Source: MED-G105 sp039819085 (GTDB taxonomy: Bacteria; Pseudomonadota; Alphaproteobacteria; Caulobacterales; Parvularculaceae). Taken from it: a stretch of DNA of 64,000 bases. The stretch's first letter is position 1. Each line of letters begins with the position of its first letter. The DNA is taken from assembly GCA_039819085.1 (NCBI GenBank), contig JBCBSQ010000007.1, forward strand, positions 1 to 64,000, in the 5' to 3' direction. Below are positions 24,923-34,292 of this stretch, one piece after another. A model generated the notes under the pieces. The model was not told the DNA's origin. It worked only from the letters and a program-made list of their open reading frames with translations, and searched no databases. The translations under genes and the position numbers were made by a program.

Positions 24923-26167
24923 GTGGCTGCTGGTTTGTTTCGTGAGGAAGTGATCGAGGCCAGCCGGCGAAGGCTCGCCGGAGATGTCACGATCGCTCAG
25001 CCCGTCAGTCAGGCGATCATCTCCATCGCCTTGATTGCGGGAGTGGCCGCGGCGTCAATCTTCCTGGCGCTGAATTCGTACGCCAGAAAAGAGACCGTTC
25101 TCGGTCGGCTGACGCCAACAAAGGGCATCGTCCGGGTCGTGAGCCCGAACATGGCGACAGTGGCGAACGTGCTGGTGGCGGAAAACGCGACCGTTGAAAA
25201 AGGCGATCCGCTTGTCAGTCTCGTAAGCGAGCGCGTGACCGCTGACGGCGTAAAGGTCGTCGACGAGATTGTCCGACAACTCGACGCAGAAGCGCGTGAA
25301 GTGGAAACGCAACTTGATCTCGTTGCGGAGAGTTACAGGGTCCTGAGAAGGGAAAACCTGGCGGAGCTCAAAGGGGTTCAACGCCGCATTGAGCCTGTCG
25401 AGAAGCAATTGGCGGTTCAGCGGCGACGTCTCGAACTTGCCAGCGACCGCTTGGATGTCTTGACCAAGCTCGAGGAGGAGGACGCCGCGTCCGCCATTGA
25501 GCGGGATGACGCCGATGAACGGCGTATGCTGATTGAGCAGGAGTATCAGGAGTTGCGGGAAACCCGCGCTTCCATGCGTCAAAGCGTTGAGCAGCTGAAA
25601 GTGGTTCGCGAGCGGCTCGATTCAGAAGAGCAGCAAGAGCTTTCCCGTCTGCGCGGGCTGCTCGCGGAGATTGAGCAACGTCGCGCGCGCGCCGAAAGTG
25701 AACGAAATCTTCTGCTGCGCGCGCCGGTGACGGGGCGCGTCGCGGCGCTGCAGGCGAAAGTCGGACAGTCGGTGGCGGCGGGCGACTTGCAGCTGGCGAT
25801 CCTGCCGTCCGGCGGGGAACTCGTGGCGGAACTCTTCGCGCCGACGCGCGCGGCCGGGCTCGTTGAAGTTGGTCAGAAGGTGCGTCTTCTGTTTGACGCC
25901 TTTCCTTATCAGCGATTTGGCGCAGGCGACGGCGTCGTGACCGGCGTGTCAAAGACAATTCTCTTCCCGGAGGATGGCCCAGAGGCGCTTAACATTCACG
26001 AACCGGCCTATCGCATTACAGTGGCGTTGAGCGCTCAATCCGTGACGGCCAAGGGCCAGGAGTTTGCGCTCCAGGACGGGATGACCTTGCGCGCTGACGT
26101 GATCCTTGAACGCCGCAGCATTCTTGAGTGGATGCTGCATCCTGTGCGGTCAATCCGTCAGCGTTAG
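24923..26167 (+). CDS. HlyD/CvaA-family membrane fusion protein
   Basis: A 414-residue periplasmic adaptor. The layout is a short cytoplasmic N-terminus (GLFREEVIEASRRRL, typical of CvaA), a transmembrane helix (about 33-55), the family sequence YARKETVLGRLTPTKGIVRV, a long coiled coil (about 115-250), a lipoyl-like segment (APVTGRVAALQAKVGQSV) and a C-terminal beta domain. It would bridge the C39 ABC exporter to a TolC-type outer-membrane channel, which is not encoded here. The GTG start at 24923 has GAGG upstream. It is divergent from the precursor gene and completes a colicin-V-like export pair. Confidence 0.92.
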   Translation: MAAGLFREEVIEASRRRLAGDVTIAQPVSQAIISIALIAGVAAASIFLALNSYARKETVLGRLTPTKGIVRVVSPNMATVANVLVAENATVEKGDPLVSLVSERVTADGVKVVDEIVRQLDAEAREVETQLDLVAESYRVLRRENLAELKGVQRRIEPVEKQLAVQRRRLELASDRLDVLTKLEEEDAASAIERDDADERRMLIEQEYQELRETRASMRQSVEQLKVVRERLDSEEQQELSRLRGLLAEIEQRRARAESERNLLLRAPVTGRVAALQAKVGQSVAAGDLQLAILPSGGELVAELFAPTRAAGLVEVGQKVRLLFDAFPYQRFGAGDGVVTGVSKTILFPEDGPEALNIHEPAYRITVALSAQSVTAKGQEFALQDGMTLRADVILERRSILEWMLHPVRSIRQR

Positions 26168-26309
26168 CAGTCGCGCCCGCGTGCAGCGACGGTCGAATTC
26201 GCTATTGTCCTGGGATTGACGCGGGACTTCATCGACACGCGGGTCAATTCCGGGAATAAAGCGGCGCGATTGACGCGCAAGCGCGACAACGCCGCAATGG
26301 CCAGGGAAA

Positions 26310-27350
26310 ATGCTCGAAAACCAGTCATATCTTTTCTGCGTCGCGCCGATGATGGACGGGACGGACCGTCATTGCCGGTATTTTCACCGGTTGCTGACGA
26401 AGCGCGCCCGTCTTTACACGGAAATGGTGACTGCAGACGCAATCCTGCACGGCGACCGCGAACGACTATTGGGATTTGACAAGGCCGAACACCCGGTCGC
26501 GCTGCAACTCGGGGGGAGTGAGCCTGCAAAGCTCGCAGAAGCGGCGCGCATCGGGGAGGGGGTTGGATATGATGAGATCAACCTCAATGTCGGCTGCCCC
26601 TCCGATCGGGTGCAAAGCGGCGCCTTCGGCGCATGCCTGATGAAGACGCCAAAACTCGTCGGCGATTGCGTCGCGGCGATGCGTGCGGCGGTGTCCGTTC
26701 CTGTCACGGTCAAATGTCGGATTGGCGTCGACGATCAGGATCCGGAAGAAAGCCTCTTTCACCTTGTAGAACACTCGGCGGCGGCCGGTTGCGAGGTCTT
26801 TATCGTTCACGCGCGCAAAGCCTGGCTGGAGGGGCTGAGCCCGAAGGAAAACCGCGAAGTCCCGCCGCTTGACTATGGGCTTGTCAAGCGCCTGAAGCGC
26901 GAGCGGCCTCACCTCAAGATCGTCTTGAACGGCGGCCTCACGTCGATCGATGAGTGCCTTGCCCAGCTCGGCGAAGTGGACGGCGTGATGCTCGGCCGAG
27001 CGGCGTATGGCGAGCCGCGTCTGCTTGCGGACGTCGACGCGCGGATTTTCGGCGAGCGGGTCGCAAACGCTCGGGGCGGGGCGCTGCGACTTGGCGATTT
27101 GGCGGCGGCGATGGATGCGTATCTGCGCGCTGCTGCGGCGAGGGGCGTCAAGCCGCATCATGTAACGCGTCATATGCAGGGGCTGGCTCATGGCCTGCCG
27201 GGGGCTCGCGAGTGGCGCCGTATGCTGACGGAAAGAGGCGCAGCGACCGAAGCGGACGTAATTGCGCGCGCGTGGGCGGTGTGCGGAGCGAGATTCGAAA
27301 GGGCGCTGGAAGAAGCGCCAAGACCCCTCAAGGAAGCGGTCGGGACTTAG
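26310..27350 (+). CDS. dusA: tRNA-dihydrouridine synthase A
   Basis: A 346-residue FMN-dependent enzyme that reduces uridine 20/20a in the tRNA D-loop. Landmarks are FCVAPMMDGTDRHCR, YTEMVTADAI, INLNVGCPSDRVQSG with the catalytic Cys, VTVKCRIGVDD and VFIVHARKAWLEGLSPKENR, all typical of the DusA subgroup. Length is normal. The start ATG at 26310 follows AGGGA closely. It is converged on by the TraB/GumN gene two bases after its stop. Confidence 0.95.
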   Translation: MLENQSYLFCVAPMMDGTDRHCRYFHRLLTKRARLYTEMVTADAILHGDRERLLGFDKAEHPVALQLGGSEPAKLAEAARIGEGVGYDEINLNVGCPSDRVQSGAFGACLMKTPKLVGDCVAAMRAAVSVPVTVKCRIGVDDQDPEESLFHLVEHSAAAGCEVFIVHARKAWLEGLSPKENREVPPLDYGLVKRLKRERPHLKIVLNGGLTSIDECLAQLGEVDGVMLGRAAYGEPRLLADVDARIFGERVANARGGALRLGDLAAAMDAYLRAAAARGVKPHHVTRHMQGLAHGLPGAREWRRMLTERGAATEADVIARAWAVCGARFERALEEAPRPLKEAVGT

Positions 27351-27352
27351 CT

Positions 27353-28318
27353 CTATTGCAGGCGCTCGACCTCGGCGCCGGAGGCCTTCAAGCGGGCGAT
27401 GAGCCCCTCGGAGCCCACGAGGTGGCCGGCGCCGACGGCCACAAACGCGTCCCGCTCGCTGTTTCTCGACAGCATGCGGTCAATCTGCCGGAGCCAATCG
27501 TCATTGCGCGCGACGAACAGCGCTTCGTAGGCGATCGGCGCCTGCGCGCGCAGATCTTCAAGCGCGAGGGATTCAATCATCGCCACATCGCCGGTGCGCC
27601 AGGCCGCGAGAAGGGCGTCGGTTTCCTTTTTGATGTTGTCGAGATCCTCAAGCGACGCATCGAAGTTCGCAAGCGCGTCGTCGGCGTCAAGGCTTGCGAG
27701 CGCCAGTATCTGCGTCTTGAGCGGCTCAAGATACTTGACGTCGTCGCCTTCCTGGCCCGCCTGCGCTTGCAAGGCGTCGTCGACGCCTTCGCCGGACGAG
27801 AATCCTGTCTTGTCGATCGCCGCGAGCGTCAGGCTCAGGATCGCAAGCCAGGGCTCATAGCCCTCGAAGTCCGAAGCGTTCAGTCCGAGCGACGCCGCGC
27901 TCGCCGAAAATCGAGCCCAGCGTTCCGGTCCCACGCGCGTTGAAAGCTTCCCACGCTGAGAAAGACCGTATCGTTGAACGAGTTGGTTCATCTCGCGCTG
28001 CGCGCGCGGACTGTCCGTCTCCGTTTCAAAGTACGTCGTCTCCGCATCCGCCATCGCGTCCGCAAAGGCGGGGCCGCGCCATTCAACGTCGTCGGGCAGG
28101 ATATGCAATGTGCCAAAGAGATAGACATCCGCGTCGCCTCGGCTTGCGCGCCAAAGGGCCGGCAGTGGCGGGCGAGTTGGTTGATCCGCGCGTGCGGCGG
28201 CGATCTCTTCGGTCGGGCGGTAGCGAATTGTTCCGCCATCAGCCTGGGCAGACGCGGCGCCGAGTGCGGCGGACCAAATGACAAAAGCTGCGAGGGAGAC
28301 CGTGAAAAGGCTGCGCAT
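27353..28318 (-). CDS. TraB/GumN family protein (exported)
   Basis: 321 residues with a signal peptide. TraB/GumN hallmarks are YLFGTLHILPDDVEWR near the N-terminus and FVAVGAGHLVGSEGLIARLKASG near the C-terminus. The family resembles the Tiki protease fold, with conserved GxxH and Glu residues, but bacterial functions are mostly unknown. It starts three bases after the phosphomannomutase stop and is almost certainly cotranscribed with it. Confidence 0.85.
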   Translation of the reverse strand: MRSLFTVSLAAFVIWSAALGAASAQADGGTIRYRPTEEIAAARADQPTRPPLPALWRASRGDADVYLFGTLHILPDDVEWRGPAFADAMADAETTYFETETDSPRAQREMNQLVQRYGLSQRGKLSTRVGPERWARFSASAASLGLNASDFEGYEPWLAILSLTLAAIDKTGFSSGEGVDDALQAQAGQEGDDVKYLEPLKTQILALASLDADDALANFDASLEDLDNIKKETDALLAAWRTGDVAMIESLALEDLRAQAPIAYEALFVARNDDWLRQIDRMLSRNSERDAFVAVGAGHLVGSEGLIARLKASGAEVERLQ

Positions 28319-28321
28319 GGA

Positions 28322-29830
28322 TCAGAGCTTTTGGTTGTAAGCGCCGACTTCCGGATGGGCCGACAGGATTTCGTCAAGTTCCGCGAACATGGCGCGCATC
28401 GCCTCCTCCGACGTCGGACTTTCGACGACCACAACGAGTTCAGGCTTGTTGGATGAGGCGCGGACAAGGCCCCAGGTGCCGTCCTCGGCCGTGACGCGCA
28501 CGCCGTTGACTGTCACGACGTCACGGATCTTCTGGCTGATGATGGGCGCGCCCGCGGCGGCGCGTTCTTTGATTTCCTTTACGACACGGTCGACGACTTC
28601 GTATTTCACTTCGTCCGCGCATTTGGGCGACATGGTCGGCGACTGCCAGGTGCGTGGCAGGGCCTTTCGGAGGTCCGACAGCTTTTCAGCCGGGTTGCGC
28701 GCCAGCATCCGCAGGATCGCGATGGCGGCCACGAGCCCGTCATCATAGCCGCGGCCCACATCGCCGCGGAAAAAGAAGTGCCCGGATTTTTCAAACCCGG
28801 CGAGCGCGTCCATGTCATGGCTCTTGCGTTTGATGTAAGAGTGACCCGTCTTCCAATAAGTCGTCTGAGCGCCGTTTTCATTGAGGACGGGGTCGGTCGC
28901 GAACAGCCCGGTGGACTTTACGTCGACGACGAATTTTGCGTTCGCGTAGATTGAAGACAAATCCCGCGCGAGCATGACGCCGATCTTGTCGGCGAAGATC
29001 TCTTCGCCCTCGTCATCGACGACCCCGCAGCGGTCGCCGTCGCCGTCAAATCCAAAGGCGACATCCGCGCCGTGCTCCTTGACCGCGTCCCGCATTGCGT
29101 GAAGCATCTTCATGTCTTCGGGGTTCGGATTATATTTCGGGAAATTGAAGTCTAGATCGGCGTCCATCGGAACGACCTCGACGCCGAGGCGTTCGAGGGT
29201 CTCCGGCGCGAAGGCGCCGGCGGTGCCGTTGCCGCAAGCTGCGATGACTTTCAGCTTCCGGTCTATTTTGACGCCTGTAACGAGATCGTCGATATACCGT
29301 TCGCGCATCCCCGGAACGACGCGGTAAGCGCCGCCGTCAAACGATTTGTACGCCCCGGAAAGGACGATTTCCTTCAGTCGCGACATCTCCTCAGGGCCGA
29401 AGGTCAAAGGCCGCGCCGCGCCCATCTTGACGCCGGTCCAGCCATTCTCATTGTGGCTCGCCGTCACCATCGCGACGCAAGGGATATCGAGATCGAACTG
29501 CGCGAAGTAAGCGACGGGCGATAGCGCGAGGCCGATGTCATTGACTTCGACGCCGGCGGTCATAAGGCCGACCGTGAGGGCCTGCTTGATTGAAATCGAG
29601 TATTCCCGGAAATCATGGCCGACGACGATCCGCGGCGCGACGCCAAGTTCGCGGATCAGGGTTCCAAGGCCTTGCCCAAGGGCCTGGACGCCGAGAAGGT
29701 TGATTTCCTGTTTGAAGATCCAGCGCGCATCGTATTCGCGAAAGCCGGTTGGTTTGACGAGCGGGATCGTCTCATAGGCTAAAGTGTTTGGCGAAAGGTC
29801 GGGAACGGGCGTTGGCAGGATTTCGGTCAT
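28322..29830 (-). CDS. Phosphomannomutase/phosphoglucomutase
   Basis: A 502-residue alpha-D-phosphohexomutase. It has GFREYDARWIF, the active-site Ser loop MVTASHNENGWTGVKMG, the metal loop FGFDGDGDRCGVVD, a sugar-binding region and a C-terminal phosphate loop (RASSNKPELVVVVES). It interconverts mannose or glucose 1- and 6-phosphates to feed surface polysaccharide precursors. It heads a two-gene operon with the TraB/GumN gene and is divergent from the UDG-family gene. Confidence 0.93.
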   Translation of the reverse strand: MTEILPTPVPDLSPNTLAYETIPLVKPTGFREYDARWIFKQEINLLGVQALGQGLGTLIRELGVAPRIVVGHDFREYSISIKQALTVGLMTAGVEVNDIGLALSPVAYFAQFDLDIPCVAMVTASHNENGWTGVKMGAARPLTFGPEEMSRLKEIVLSGAYKSFDGGAYRVVPGMRERYIDDLVTGVKIDRKLKVIAACGNGTAGAFAPETLERLGVEVVPMDADLDFNFPKYNPNPEDMKMLHAMRDAVKEHGADVAFGFDGDGDRCGVVDDEGEEIFADKIGVMLARDLSSIYANAKFVVDVKSTGLFATDPVLNENGAQTTYWKTGHSYIKRKSHDMDALAGFEKSGHFFFRGDVGRGYDDGLVAAIAILRMLARNPAEKLSDLRKALPRTWQSPTMSPKCADEVKYEVVDRVVKEIKERAAAGAPIISQKIRDVVTVNGVRVTAEDGTWGLVRASSNKPELVVVVESPTSEEAMRAMFAELDEILSAHPEVGAYNQKL

Positions 29831-29900
29831 TTGGGCGATTAACTCGATTTGCGCCGCTGAGCTGGCCGGCGTCAGGTTGCTTTGGACGGGATGACGGATT

Positions 29901-30551
29901 TTGACGCGCAGGGCAAATCATCGCGTCGACGTCGAGACGCAAATCTCCGCCTGGCGGGCCAAAGGTGAATCGATTGACCGGCTTGCTGGGGAAATTCGCG
30001 CGTGCAGGCTTTGCGCGGAGGATTTCAGCCACGCGCCTCGGCCGATTCTTCAGACCGGCGGCCGGGCGCGCATTGCGATTTTTGGCCAGGCGCCTGGCAA
30101 TCTCGCGCACCAGGAAGGGCGACCGTTCACCGACCCTTCCGGCGTGCGGTTGAGGTCGTGGCTCGGCGTCGACGAGGCGACGTTCTATAATTCCGAGGCC
30201 TTCGCGATCGTTCCCATGGCTTTTTGCTTTCCCGGCTATGACGCCGCCGGATCGGACTTGCCGCCGCCAAAACGCTGCGCCGCGACGTGGCGGGCGAGGG
30301 TGATGGCGGCCTTGCCTCAGCTTGAACTGGCGATTCTTGTCGGCGCCTACGCGCAAAAATGGCATCTCGGCGAGCGCGCAAAGCGGACCATGACCGAGAC
30401 TGTCGCCGCCTGGCGAGAGTACGCGCCAGTCTTTGCGCCGACCCCTCATCCCTCCTGGCGCAACAATGCCTGGCTAAAGAAGAACCCATGGTTCGAAGCC
30501 GACCTGTTGCCGGAAATCCGCGCTCGCGTCGCCATGCTGTCAGCGCGATAG
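29901..30551 (+). CDS. Uracil-DNA glycosylase superfamily protein
   Basis: 216 residues. It has the superfamily motifs IAIFGQAPGNLAHQEGRPFTDPSG (motif 1 region, written here in parts: IAIFGQAPG and FTDPSG) and TPHPSWRNN (motif 2/3 region), plus ILVGAYAQ. RLAGEIRACRLCAED is the Cys-containing N-terminus seen in this subgroup, though a full four-Cys iron-sulfur site is not evident. An in-frame stop at 29892 rules out an upstream start, so TTG 29901 is used. It may excise uracil from DNA; substrate range is not certain. Confidence 0.8.
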   Translation: MTRRANHRVDVETQISAWRAKGESIDRLAGEIRACRLCAEDFSHAPRPILQTGGRARIAIFGQAPGNLAHQEGRPFTDPSGVRLRSWLGVDEATFYNSEAFAIVPMAFCFPGYDAAGSDLPPPKRCAATWRARVMAALPQLELAILVGAYAQKWHLGERAKRTMTETVAAWREYAPVFAPTPHPSWRNNAWLKKNPWFEADLLPEIRARVAMLSAR

Positions 30552-30664
30552 GTTTTCCTCTCTCGCCGGTCGCGGGCGTCAGCTATTCATGTTAGCCGCT
30601 GCGCCCCTTTGGCGGAATTCGTTTCGTTCCTCGCCACGGGGCGTGAGCGCGCGCAAATTGAGCC

Positions 30665-32086
30665 ATGTCAGAAAATGAGCAGATTGACGCCGGCGCGCCG
30701 ACGCTCGGCAAGTTCACCCCCTCCGTAGACAAATCATGGGGTGGAGAAGCGCGCGCGTTGTTCTTGCTTGGCGCCCCGATGGCGCTCACGCAAATCGTCC
30801 AGTTCTCCATCAACTCGATTGACGTCCTGATGATCGGCCGCTTGGGGCCGGATGCGCTCGCCGCTTCCTCGTTGGGGCTTTTGTTTTTCTTTTCGACCTG
30901 GCTGCTCGGATATGGGCCGGCGATGGCCGTCTCGCCGCTTGTGTCGCAGTCGATCGGCGCGGCTGCGGCGGGAAAGGAAGAGGGGCTCGGTGACGATGTG
31001 CGCCGATCCGTCCGAATGGGGCTTTGGGGGATCGCGCTGCTGACGCCGTTTGTGACGGTGCTGTTCTTCTTTGCGCCAGCGATTTGCCGAGCGCTTGGGC
31101 AGCCGCCGGAACTGGCCGAGATCGCCCGGCCTTATGTGATTGCGCTCGCGCCGGCCTGGCCGTTCTCGATCGGCATACTCGTCTTGCGGAACTTTCTGGC
31201 CGCGATCGAGCGGACGCAGTTTCCGCTCCTCTTGGTTGTTTGCACGACGGCGCTGAATGCGTTCCTGAACTACTTGCTGATCTTTGGCGCTCTTGGCGCG
31301 CCGAAGCTCGGGTTGCTCGGCGCCGGGATCGCCTCATCGATTTCAAACGCCGCCGGGTTCTTTGCGCTCGCGGCCTACTGCAATCGTGACCCGCGCGCCC
31401 GCGCCTATGACATCTGGCGCGACGTGTTCGCGCCGGACTGGGAACGGCTGAGGGAGGTCGCCCGGCTCGGCTGGCCGATCGCTGTGACGACAGCGTTCGA
31501 GGGCATGCTCTTCAATGCAAGCGTCTTGTTGATGGGCCGGATTGGCGTTGATGAAATGGCGGCTTACCAGGTGGCGCTCAACGTCGCCGCGATGGCGTTC
31601 ATGGCGGCGTTCGGGTTTGCGATGGCGGGGTCGGTCCGCGTCGGTCTGCACGCCGGGGCGGCTGACAGGCCAGGGGTGAGACGGGCGGCCGCGCTCGCAA
31701 TCGCCTTCGCTATCGGCGCGATCGCTTGCATCGCAGCGCCTGTGTTCGCCGCGCCGAACGCTGTCGCTGGCCTCTACCTCGACCGGACCGCGTCAGAGAA
31801 TGCGGCGGTCCTTCCGCTGGTCGAATCATTCCTCAAGATCGCCGCCGCTTTTATGTTGTTCGATGCGGTCCAGGCCGCCGCAAACCAGGCCTTGCGCGGC
31901 CTGAAGGATGTTCGCGCCCCGATGCTGATTACCGGCGTCGCCTATTGGGGCGTCGGGTTCCCCCTTGCGGCGTATCTCGGTCTGATGACGCCAATCGGCG
32001 CGGATGGCGTGTGGTGGGGGCTTTTGACCTCGCTTGGCGTGGCGGCCGCCCTTTTGTCAGCGCGACTTGCCTACATGGTCCGTTAG
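30665..32086 (+). CDS. MATE family efflux transporter (NorM-like)
   Basis: 473 residues with about 12 transmembrane helices and typical MATE sequence features: LGAPMALTQIVQFSINSIDVLMIGRLG near the N-terminus, a repeated second half (GWPIAVTTAFEGMLFNASVLLMGRIG), and QAAANQALRGLKDVRAPM. These proteins export cationic drugs or metabolites using H+ or Na+ gradients. The two halves are easy to align by eye. It stands alone on the plus strand. Confidence 0.92.
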   Translation: MSENEQIDAGAPTLGKFTPSVDKSWGGEARALFLLGAPMALTQIVQFSINSIDVLMIGRLGPDALAASSLGLLFFFSTWLLGYGPAMAVSPLVSQSIGAAAAGKEEGLGDDVRRSVRMGLWGIALLTPFVTVLFFFAPAICRALGQPPELAEIARPYVIALAPAWPFSIGILVLRNFLAAIERTQFPLLLVVCTTALNAFLNYLLIFGALGAPKLGLLGAGIASSISNAAGFFALAAYCNRDPRARAYDIWRDVFAPDWERLREVARLGWPIAVTTAFEGMLFNASVLLMGRIGVDEMAAYQVALNVAAMAFMAAFGFAMAGSVRVGLHAGAADRPGVRRAAALAIAFAIGAIACIAAPVFAAPNAVAGLYLDRTASENAAVLPLVESFLKIAAAFMLFDAVQAAANQALRGLKDVRAPMLITGVAYWGVGFPLAAYLGLMTPIGADGVWWGLLTSLGVAAALLSARLAYMVR

Positions 32087-32290
32087 GCGATTGACGGCGA
32101 CGCCAATGCGCCGCGTCCCATAGTCTAGGCGCCGGCGAAAGCTGTGTTATCGTCGATCGAAGGCGCATCGTTCCTCCTCACTGTCAGGGCGGGCGAAGCG
32201 AAGGGCTCCTCTACCGGGGGCGCTTGGGTCGATGGGATCGCAACTGGGGTCGGCGTTGCGCGCCGCGTGAATGGCACTGAGGGGTTTGGA

Positions 32291-33013
32291 ATGGCGTCGA
32301 AGAAGATGAATGGCGGGGTCGCTTTGGCTCGCGCGATTTTTGTTGGCCTTGCGGCCTCGGTTTCAGCGTCGGCCGCCGCCAATGCTCAGACTTCCAACAC
32401 GTTCAGCGGCAATTTGCAGACGGTCTCCGCGGCCGACGTCTCCGCGATGCTGTCTGAGTTCGCAATCACCAGCGAATTGCGGGCCTCGCAGACGCAAGGC
32501 GCGCCGGCCGTGCTGATCGCCCAGACGGGCGGCGGCGCTCGTTTTCTCGTCAGCTTCGCCCAGTGCGCCGGGCCGGCGCAGGCGACTGGCTGCCGGCAGG
32601 CGACCATTACGACAGCGCAGTCGAGCGCCGGGATCGCCTATGACGATCTCAATTCGTTCAACGGCCAGTCCACCGTGACCCGCGTTGTGTACGAACCATC
32701 TCAACAGATGCTGATCTTTGGACGGAACATCTTTATGCCGGGCGGCGTCGGGCGCGACAACTTTAAGCTCCAGATCGCCTTGTTCCTTCAGGATATGGGC
32801 GGATTTGCGCAATCCCGGGCAACCGCCGGAACCGCCGTCTCCTTCAATCGCACCCCCTCATTAAAGGGCAAGATCGACGGGCTGGCTGCGTCTTCGTCCG
32901 CCGGCGTCGGGTTCGGCTCCGCCGACCGGGCCATTCGGGATCTTGAGGTTGAGATTGCGATTTCGAACGCGACTGGCGTGACGTTCGATTTTGAGAATTC
33001 GCCACTCGACTGA
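32291..33013 (+). CDS. YbjN domain-containing exported protein
   Basis: 240 residues from the ATG at 32291, which has GAGGGG eight bases upstream. A signal peptide (AIFVGLAASVSASAAANA) is followed by a YbjN-like domain (VSAADVSAMLSEFAITSEL, GGGARFLVSFAQCAG, YDDLNSFNGQSTVTRVVYE). The C-terminal ~80 residues are Ser/Ala-rich and unrecognised. YbjN proteins resemble secretion-chaperone folds and are linked to stress and motility phenotypes, but exported versions are uncharacterised. A strong terminator follows. Confidence 0.75.
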   Translation: MASKKMNGGVALARAIFVGLAASVSASAAANAQTSNTFSGNLQTVSAADVSAMLSEFAITSELRASQTQGAPAVLIAQTGGGARFLVSFAQCAGPAQATGCRQATITTAQSSAGIAYDDLNSFNGQSTVTRVVYEPSQQMLIFGRNIFMPGGVGRDNFKLQIALFLQDMGGFAQSRATAGTAVSFNRTPSLKGKIDGLAASSSAGVGFGSADRAIRDLEVEIAISNATGVTFDFENSPLD

Positions 33014-33063
33014 CGAACTCGCTCAATCAGGAAGAAGCTTGCGTCAGGCGATGGTTTCATGGG

Positions 33064-33100
33064 CGCGCATCCGGCCAGGACGGGTGCGCGTGTTTTTTTT
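33064..33100 (+). terminator. Rho-independent terminator after the YbjN gene
   Basis: A 10-bp GC-rich stem (33064-33073 with 33081-33090, one G-U pair), seven-base loop, then TG and eight T. It lies 50 bp after the YbjN stop and well before dksA. Confidence 0.93.
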
Positions 33101-33347
33101 GCGGCGCAGCATCTCTCTCCTTCGTTTCCCGTTGATGGCCGGCGCCTCCCGTTTGCGGCCGGCGGCTCTGCGGACCCGGCTGCTTCAGAAACGAAATAGT
33201 GAAGTCTTCCGACTAGTTCGCTCACGACGTCTTTAGGCGCGCGCCGTTTTTTCGCCTTGAGCAGGCGGGGCGCCGCCGCTATAGAACGCGCGTTTTCGCT
33301 CGGAAGCGGCGGACGTCTTGGTCAGACTGACGGTTGGGAGCGTGGTG

Positions 33348-33764
33348 ATGTCGGAGATGGACCTGAAAGATTATCGGCCCACCGACGATGAGCCATTCAT
33401 GTGCGATCGTCAGAAAGAGTACTTCCGGAAGAAGCTGGTCGACTGGAAGGACGAAATCCTTCGTGAAAGCCGCAGCACCTTGGACCAGCTCCAAAGCGAG
33501 AGCCTGCAGCTCCCGGATATTGCGGACCGCGCGTCGAGCGAGACGGACAAAGCGCTTGAGTTGCGGACCCGTGACCGACAGCGAAAGCTGATTTCAAAGA
33601 TCGACGCGGCCTTGCGGCGCATAGAATCCGGCGACTACGGTTATTGCGAAGAGACCGGTGAGCCGATCAGCCTGCGCCGCCTGGAAGCGCGTCCGATCGC
33701 GACCTTGTCGTTGGAAGCGCAGGAACGGCATGAGCGGGACGAACGGGTCCACCGCGACGATTAG
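33348..33764 (+). CDS. dksA: RNA polymerase-binding transcription factor DksA
   Basis: 138 residues from the ATG at 33348 with GGGAG upstream. An N-terminal coiled coil (EYFRKKLVDWKDEILRES onward) is followed by a zinc-finger region GDYGYCEETGEPISLRRLEARP. Only one Cys of the usual four-Cys finger remains there, as is common in alphaproteobacterial DksA. It binds the RNA polymerase secondary channel and works with ppGpp in stringent control. The acidic tip residues expected between the coiled-coil helices (LPDIADRASSETD) are present. Confidence 0.93.
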   Translation: MSEMDLKDYRPTDDEPFMCDRQKEYFRKKLVDWKDEILRESRSTLDQLQSESLQLPDIADRASSETDKALELRTRDRQRKLISKIDAALRRIESGDYGYCEETGEPISLRRLEARPIATLSLEAQERHERDERVHRDD

Positions 33765-33825
33765 CGCAGGGGTTCTTCGGCGGCGCGGCAAGTCGGCTTG
33801 CGCGAACAGCGTCGTATGACCCAGC

Positions 33826-34233
33826 ATGAATGAGAACAAAAGCAATCCCAAATTGATCGTCTATTTTGACGGCGCGTGTCCGCTGTGCAGGCGTGAGATC
33901 GACTTCTATCGCGGTCGCAGTGAGGACGTTTCCTTCGTCGACGTCTCAAGAGCTCGGGATCCGGAAGCGCTAGGCGCCGGTCTTTGCCCGTCCGACGCGC
34001 TAAAGCGCTTTCATGTGCGCACGCCGGATGGCGAGCTGAAGGACGGAGCGGCGGCCTTTGCGGCGTTATGGTCTCACACGCCAAGTGTCGCATGGCTTGG
34101 CAGGATCTTCGCCGGCCAGCCAGCGCTGGCGATCGCCGAAGGCGCCTACCGCGGGTTCTTGACCGTCCGTCCGGTCATGCAGTCGATCGCGCGTTGGTTG
34201 GAGAAAAGCCGTTCAGTGGTCCGCGCGCGCTAA
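33826..34233 (+). CDS. DCC-family (DUF393) thiol-disulfide oxidoreductase-like protein
   Basis: 135 residues. VYFDGACPLCRREIDFYRG near the N-terminus contains the DxxCxxC signature that names the family. Other conserved features are DGAAAFAALWSHTP and a C-terminal basic helix. The thioredoxin-like CxxC suggests redox activity, but no reaction is established for this family. It is 61 bp downstream of dksA on the same strand. Confidence 0.85.
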   Translation: MNENKSNPKLIVYFDGACPLCRREIDFYRGRSEDVSFVDVSRARDPEALGAGLCPSDALKRFHVRTPDGELKDGAAAFAALWSHTPSVAWLGRIFAGQPALAIAEGAYRGFLTVRPVMQSIARWLEKSRSVVRAR

Positions 34234-34292
34234 GGGGAAGCAATCGTGCGTTAGCGCGTCAAACACGCGGCGAATGCAGGGGGTCACAACGC

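Noticed and set aside
19094..26167. Post-translational modification enzymes for the GRWGGG peptide
   Set aside because: I looked for radical SAM, YcaO, lanthionine or other RiPP enzymes in the locus and saw none; the beta-hydroxylase at 51.5 kb is too far to link.
26251..26290. GGAATA upstream of dusA as another ECF promoter
   Set aside because: No CGTC is found at 15-17 nt, so it does not fit the pattern.
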